The notes beneath the pieces were generated by a model. The model had not been told where the DNA came from, searched no databases, and was given only the letters and a program-made list of their open reading frames with translations. Of a stretch of DNA of 64,000 nucleotides, positions 59,434 to 64,000 are shown one piece after another. The first letter of the stretch is position 1. Each line of letters starts with the position of its first letter. Source of the stretch: Sequoia sempervirens (Eukaryota > Streptophyta > Pinopsida > Cupressales > Cupressaceae); assembly GCA_007258455.2 (NCBI GenBank), contig VDFB02262615.1:57747-121746 (forward strand). Reading direction: 5' to 3'. The position numbers and the translations under genes are program-made.

Positions 59434-60643
59434 ATGGTGAGAACAAGGACTAATCCTGGAGAAATTCAGGAAGTTGGACAAGGTCTAGATAATACTGAAA
59501 CCAAGTTGGACGACATCTTGGCCATCATGGATGAAATTAGGGCAAGGATATAAAATCTTGAACAAGAAGTGAAAAGGAAAGAAAAAGAACATGAAGTTCC
59601 ATTAGGTGAAGAGGAAGAAATACCTAATGAAAATGAAGGAGAGAATTCTCATGACCTTAATCAATCAATTCAACATAAGGAAGAAGAATCTTTGTCCAAA
59701 TCTGAAAGTAGCAAATGAAAACGTGTGGCAACTAAGTTGTCTAGGGATATGAGAAAATTTATCCTGCCAAAATTTGAGGGAAGCACCAACGAAGATGAGG
59801 TCGAGGCTTGGTTAATTCAAATGGAAAAATATTTTGAGATAAAAAACTATTCTAAGGTCACCAAAACTGTATGGGGTGCATTCCAGTTAGCGAGAAGCTT
59901 CTAATTGGTGGATGAACAAAAAGATGGAACTTGGTCTTAGTTCTTTAAATTTAACTTGGAATGAGTTTGCTGAAATATTTTAGAAAAGATGGCTACCCAA
60001 CTCTTTTATGACCATAAATTGAATGATTTCCAAAATTGGAAGCAAGGTGATATGTGGGTGAACGAATATTGGGAAAAGTTCACTCATCTTTTGAAGTATG
60101 TACCAATGTACCAGAAGGATGAATGTTTTTGAATTAGAAAGTTCATAATGTGGCTGGATAGCTCAATTGGTGGTGAAGTGGATGTACATGGTCCAACTAC
60201 TATGGATATGGTATATGAAAAGGCAGTCAAGCAAGAGTAGAAGCTCAAAGCCATTTCAATCCACTGGGAGAATAGAAACCGAAAGAAGTTCGGTGGGTCT
60301 CAAGTAAATTAGGTTCCAAGGAAATCTGTTGGAGCACAAGAATCTCAAAGGCAAGGAAATAAGGGATCTTGTAACAATTGGAATGAACCAAGAAGAGATT
60401 GTCGAGGAAACAACAACAATAATTTCAACAATACTGGAGGGAATGTTAGTAAATTTGACAAGTCTGTAAGAAGGAAGGACCCGTAGAAGGATACTTTACT
60501 TATGGAGGGGATCATTATACCACTCAATGTCCCAACAAGCCTTCAGGATCTCAAGCAAATAGAAATTCTCTTCCTTCACAACGAACTACATTCCAACAGA
60601 AAATCCATGCAACCTTGGACAATTGACAAGCTGAATATCAGGT
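59434..60643 (+). pseudogene. gag: Ty3/gypsy gag, copy 2
   Basis: Same start, capsid-like block and degraded zinc knuckle as copy 1, with the same in-frame stops. Confidence 0.8.
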
Positions 60644-60650
60644 CACGCCA

Positions 60651-62583
60651 GTGGAAACTCTAGGTATTTTGTTTGGTATACCCATATTTGTACTTATTGA
60701 TACTGGAGCAATAAAAAAAATTGTTTCACCTAGAGTAGCTAATCAAATAACTAGAAAAGCTGGAGTTATGAAAAAGTCTTGGGTTGTTGAGTATGCAAAA
60801 CATACAAGAACAACAGTGAAGCAATGCTTGTTCGAAGCAAGGGTAGAACTTCCTAGTTTCTCAACTGAAGTAAGCTTGTACGTAGCACTCCTAGGATCTT
60901 ATGATGTCATTCTAGGAATGAATTGGATATAGAAACATAGAGCCAAAGTGGGTTGTCATTCCAAGGTAGTAGAGTGTCTTGATGATCTAAGAAATTGGGT
61001 GACATTGCAAGGAACACCAAGAGAGATTAAGTTGAGACAAATTTTTGCCATGCAAATGCTTAGAGAAAAAAGAAAGGATGTCAACTATTTGTTGTCAAAA
61101 TAGAATAACTCAAGGAAGTCACTCCTTAAGATAATGTCATGGACTGTGAACCACAAGATTCTCTAGAGATTGAAGGAGAAATGGTGAAATCTAGAGAAAT
61201 GGATATGGAGAAATATCCCATTTTATAGAAATTTGTGGACGTATTTCTAGATGAGTTACCTGGATTACCTCCCAAGAGGGTATTTGATTTCTCTATTGAA
61301 ATTGTACTAGGATATGAACCTATATCCAAGGTGTCCTATAGAATGAATACTACGGAATTAATGGAACTAGGCACAGTTGGAAGAGTTGTTATCTAAGGGA
61401 TTGATAAGACCCAGTGTTTCACCCTAGGGAGTGCTAGTGATCTTTGCAAAGAAGGATGAGACATTGCGCTTATGTATTGATTATCATATGCTTAATAAAT
61501 CCATGATAAAGAATAAATATCTGTTGCCACGTATCGACGATCTATTTGATTAGATGCGAGGAGCGGTTGTGTTTTCAAAGATTGATTTGCGATCATGTTA
61601 CCATCAACTGAGAATTAAAAATGAAGACATATTCAAGACTACCTTTAGAACTAGATATAGGCATTATGAGTTTACAGTCTTACCTTTTAGACTTACTAAT
61701 GCACCTGCAACATTTATGAACCTAATGAATAATACTTTTAGGGGTTGTTTGGATAGGTTTGCTTTAGTATTCTTGGATGATATCTTAATTTATTTCAAGG
61801 ATGAAGAGGACCATTGCAAACATTTAGAGATAGTTCTCAAATGGTTAAGAAAACATAAATTGTATGGAAAAATATCTAAGTGTACTTTCTTTCAAAAGGT
61901 GTAAAATCTAGGTTACATAATTTCGGCTAAGGGAATTTCAGTGGATCCAACTAAAACAAAGGTGGTGTTAGAATGGTTAGTACCTAAAAATGTACTATAG
62001 GTTAGAAGTTTCATGGGTTTGGCTAGCTACTATCAGAAGTTTGTTGTAAAATTTTCCAAGATAGCTTTTCCTATTACTTCATTGCGAAGGAAACGAAATA
62101 AATTTGAGTGGATAGAAAAATGTCAAACAACATTTGATCTACTCGAGGAGAAGTTGACTACAACTCTGATATTAAAGGTACCGGATCTAGAGGGTGACTT
62201 CACTGTCATCACAGAGGTGTTAAGAGAAGGAATAGGTGGAGTGTTGATGCAAGAAGGGCAGGTCATAGATTATGAATCAAGAAAGTTGAAGCCTTATGAG
62301 CAAAATTATGCATCACATTATTTAGAGTTAGCAACAATTGTTTATACATTGCAGATGTGGAGACATTATTTGCTTGGGAAGCCATTTGACCTAAAGAATG
62401 ATCATCATGGTCTTAAGTATTTGCTTACTCGACCCAATTTGAATGCACGACAATGTAGATGATTAGAGTTGATATATGATTATGACTTCAATATCAATTA
62501 CATCAAGGGAAAAGAGAATCGGGTTGCCGATGCCCTAAGTTGTAGAAGGCATATCGCCTCAATGGTATCCATTCAAATCGACT
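60651..62583 (+). pseudogene. Protease, RT and RNase H, copy 2
   Basis: LIDTGA near 60,693, FLDDILIY near 61,770 and the RNase H segment are present with the same stops as copy 1. Translations of the open segments 60,651-60,932, 61,554-61,904 and 62,013-62,462 are identical to copy 1. Confidence 0.85.
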
Positions 62584-62702
62584 TTAAGGGTCAAGTATTG
62601 TAGAAATCCAAGGGTGACGAGTACTATGAGAAAGTTAAGCAAGCACTCATGGATAATCTGTAAGATGCAAGGTACGAAGGATTTCATTTTGAACCTAGTG
62701 GA

Positions 62703-63926
62703 TTGTTAAGGTTTAAAGGAAGAATTTATGTGCCTAATTCTGAAAAGTTGAAAAATCTAGTGTGGAAAGAAGTGCATGAAGCACCATATTCCAGACATCC
62801 GGGTGTGACTAAGATGTTGGCTGTTGTGAAGTCATTATATTTTTGGAAAGAGATGAAAGGAGAGGCTACTAGATTTGTAGCAAGATGCTTAGAGTGTCAA
62901 AGGGTGAAAGTTGAACATCATCACCCAATAGGTCTTTCATATCCTCATGATATTCATGAGAGGAAGTGGCAAGTCATTAGTATGGACTTTGTGCAGGGTC
63001 TTCCTATGTCGAGGAATAAGCACAACACCATTATGGTGGTAGTGGACAAACTTACCAAAGTAGCACATTTTATTCCTGAAAATTTAATGGATGGAGCTTC
63101 TGTCATAGCTTGAAAATTCATTTAAGAGGTGTTTAGATTACATGGGATTCTTGAAAAGATTATTTCAGATAGGGATGTTCATGTGACATCTAGGTTTTGG
63201 AAAACCTTGTTTTCCTCATTTGGAACTCAATTGAATATAAGTTCTACATATCATCCAGAGATGGATGGGAAAATTCAAAGGGTGAATCAAGTATTAGAAG
63301 ACCTACTGAGAATGTATTGCATGGATCAACAATACAAGTGGGAAGATTACTTGCCTTTAGTGGAGTTTGTGTATAACAATTCCTATCATTCTGCAATTAA
63401 GATGACTCCTTTTGAAGCATTGTATGGTAAAAAATTTTGAGATCTTATAAGCTAGGACAAGCTAGAGGATAGGATAAGTCTTGGACCAAAGATGTTATAA
63501 ATGGAAGAGCAAGTTGGAATTATTAAGCAAAGGCTACCTGAAGCCAATGACAAGCAAAAAAACTATGTAGATTCTAAAAGAGTTACTAGAAAAATTGAAG
63601 TAGGGGAAAAGGTGTTGTTGAGAGTAGAACCTCAAAAGAGTTCCATAAAGTTTGGGAAGTTATCCAAACTACCTCCGTGATATGTAGGTCCATTTGAGGT
63701 TCTAGAGGAAGTAAACCCTGTTGCTTACCGAATTGCATTGCCACCAACTCTTGCTTGGATGCATAATGTCTTTCATGTCTCATACATAAAGAAGTATATA
63801 CCAGGTGATAATCATGTCATTGATTGGAATATTTTACAAGTACAAGACCCAGGAGTAGTAACAATCAAACTTGTTAAGGTGCTCAGAATGCATAAGCTTC
63901 GCTTTTGTAATAGGGAGGTTTTGTAG
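62703..63926 (+). pseudogene. Integrase and C-terminal tail, copy 2
   Basis: Same HHCC finger, DD residues and Gln at the third catalytic position (near 63,276) as copy 1. In the tail, changes relative to copy 1 alter residues (for example IELVKVLKMHKLRL becomes IKLVKVLRMHKLRF) and add a TAG at about 63,924 where copy 1 has CAG. Confidence 0.85.
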
Positions 63927-64000
63927 TGCAAAGTCTAGTGGGACCAGTACTCAAAAGGTTTTGCTACTTGGGAAGACTATGTTGAAATAGAGAAAAAGTT

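Larger units (their letters stand above)
58024..64000 (+). mobile_element. Copy 2 of the gypsy element plus its left flank (truncated by window end)
   Basis: Bases 1-5,977 recur here at a constant offset of 58,023 with no indels. LTR tail 58,364-58,613; PBS 58,616; extra ORF 58,697-59,249; gag from 59,434; protease 60,651-60,932; RT/RNase H 61,233-62,583; integrase 62,703-63,713; C-terminal tail from 63,718. Every stop codon I checked in copy 1 is present here too. I found three substitutions in the first 240 bp, none in most of the rest that I compared, then at least seven between 63,770 and 63,925. Shared non-LTR flank points to duplication of DNA rather than a second insertion. Confidence 0.95.

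Overview
The window looks like intergenic DNA of a large, AT-rich plant nuclear genome. A gymnosperm such as a conifer is my best guess. That is an inference from the bulk of old, nested Ty3/gypsy elements, the Tat-type elements with an antisense plant-mobile-domain ORF, and plant-type LINEs. Only one intact host gene is visible: an intronless histone H2B on the minus strand (35,673-36,122) with a plant histone-type promoter. Almost everything else is decayed transposable element or tandem repeat.

Layout. 1-9,427: a chromovirus-like Ty3/gypsy element (LTR tail, PBS, extra leader ORF, gag, protease, RT, RNase H, integrase, C-terminal chromodomain-like tail, PPT, ~3.3 kb 3' LTR), full of stop codons. 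9,428-11,770: sequence with telomere-like TTTAGGG motifs, then a 23-bp CTTAAG-rich minisatellite. 13,605-21,873: a minus-strand Tat-like gypsy pol split by a ~7.2 kb plus-strand LINE (9-bp target duplication), and the LINE is itself split by a ~1.2 kb solo LTR. 22,130-23,260: a plus-strand gypsy RNase H/integrase remnant. 23,653-31,651: an LTR retrotransposon with gag and protease but no visible RT, RNase H or integrase. 33,339-33,577: a hairpin (MITE-like). 35,673-36,285: histone H2B and its promoter. 36,660-37,835: a broken PIF1-type helicase on the minus strand. 39,820-41,640: an antisense plant-mobile-domain ORF, followed by a polypurine tract and an LTR (42,006-42,986) that also has a primer-binding site downstream, leading into a Tat gag-pol (44,902-51,835). 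51,904-52,003: a 100-N gap. 52,004-57,157: 2.6 copies of a ~1.97 kb tandem unit with inverted repeats at each junction. 58,024-64,000: a near-identical, indel-free copy of bases 1-5,977.

How it fits together. The sequence records layered insertion (gypsy, then LINE, then solo LTR), C-to-T decay that turned Gln/Arg codons into stops, and then recombination or assembly duplication (the 6-kb copy, the tandem array, an LTR shared by two elements). The least ordinary features are the central PPT-LTR-PBS arrangement with the antisense plant-mobile-domain ORF, an exact 21-bp (heptad) minisatellite in the Tat leader, a G-patch between protease and RT, the gag-protease-only LTR element, and the inverted-repeat-bounded 1.97 kb array at the assembly gap. 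Domain calls come from reading the translations by eye; no database search was run.
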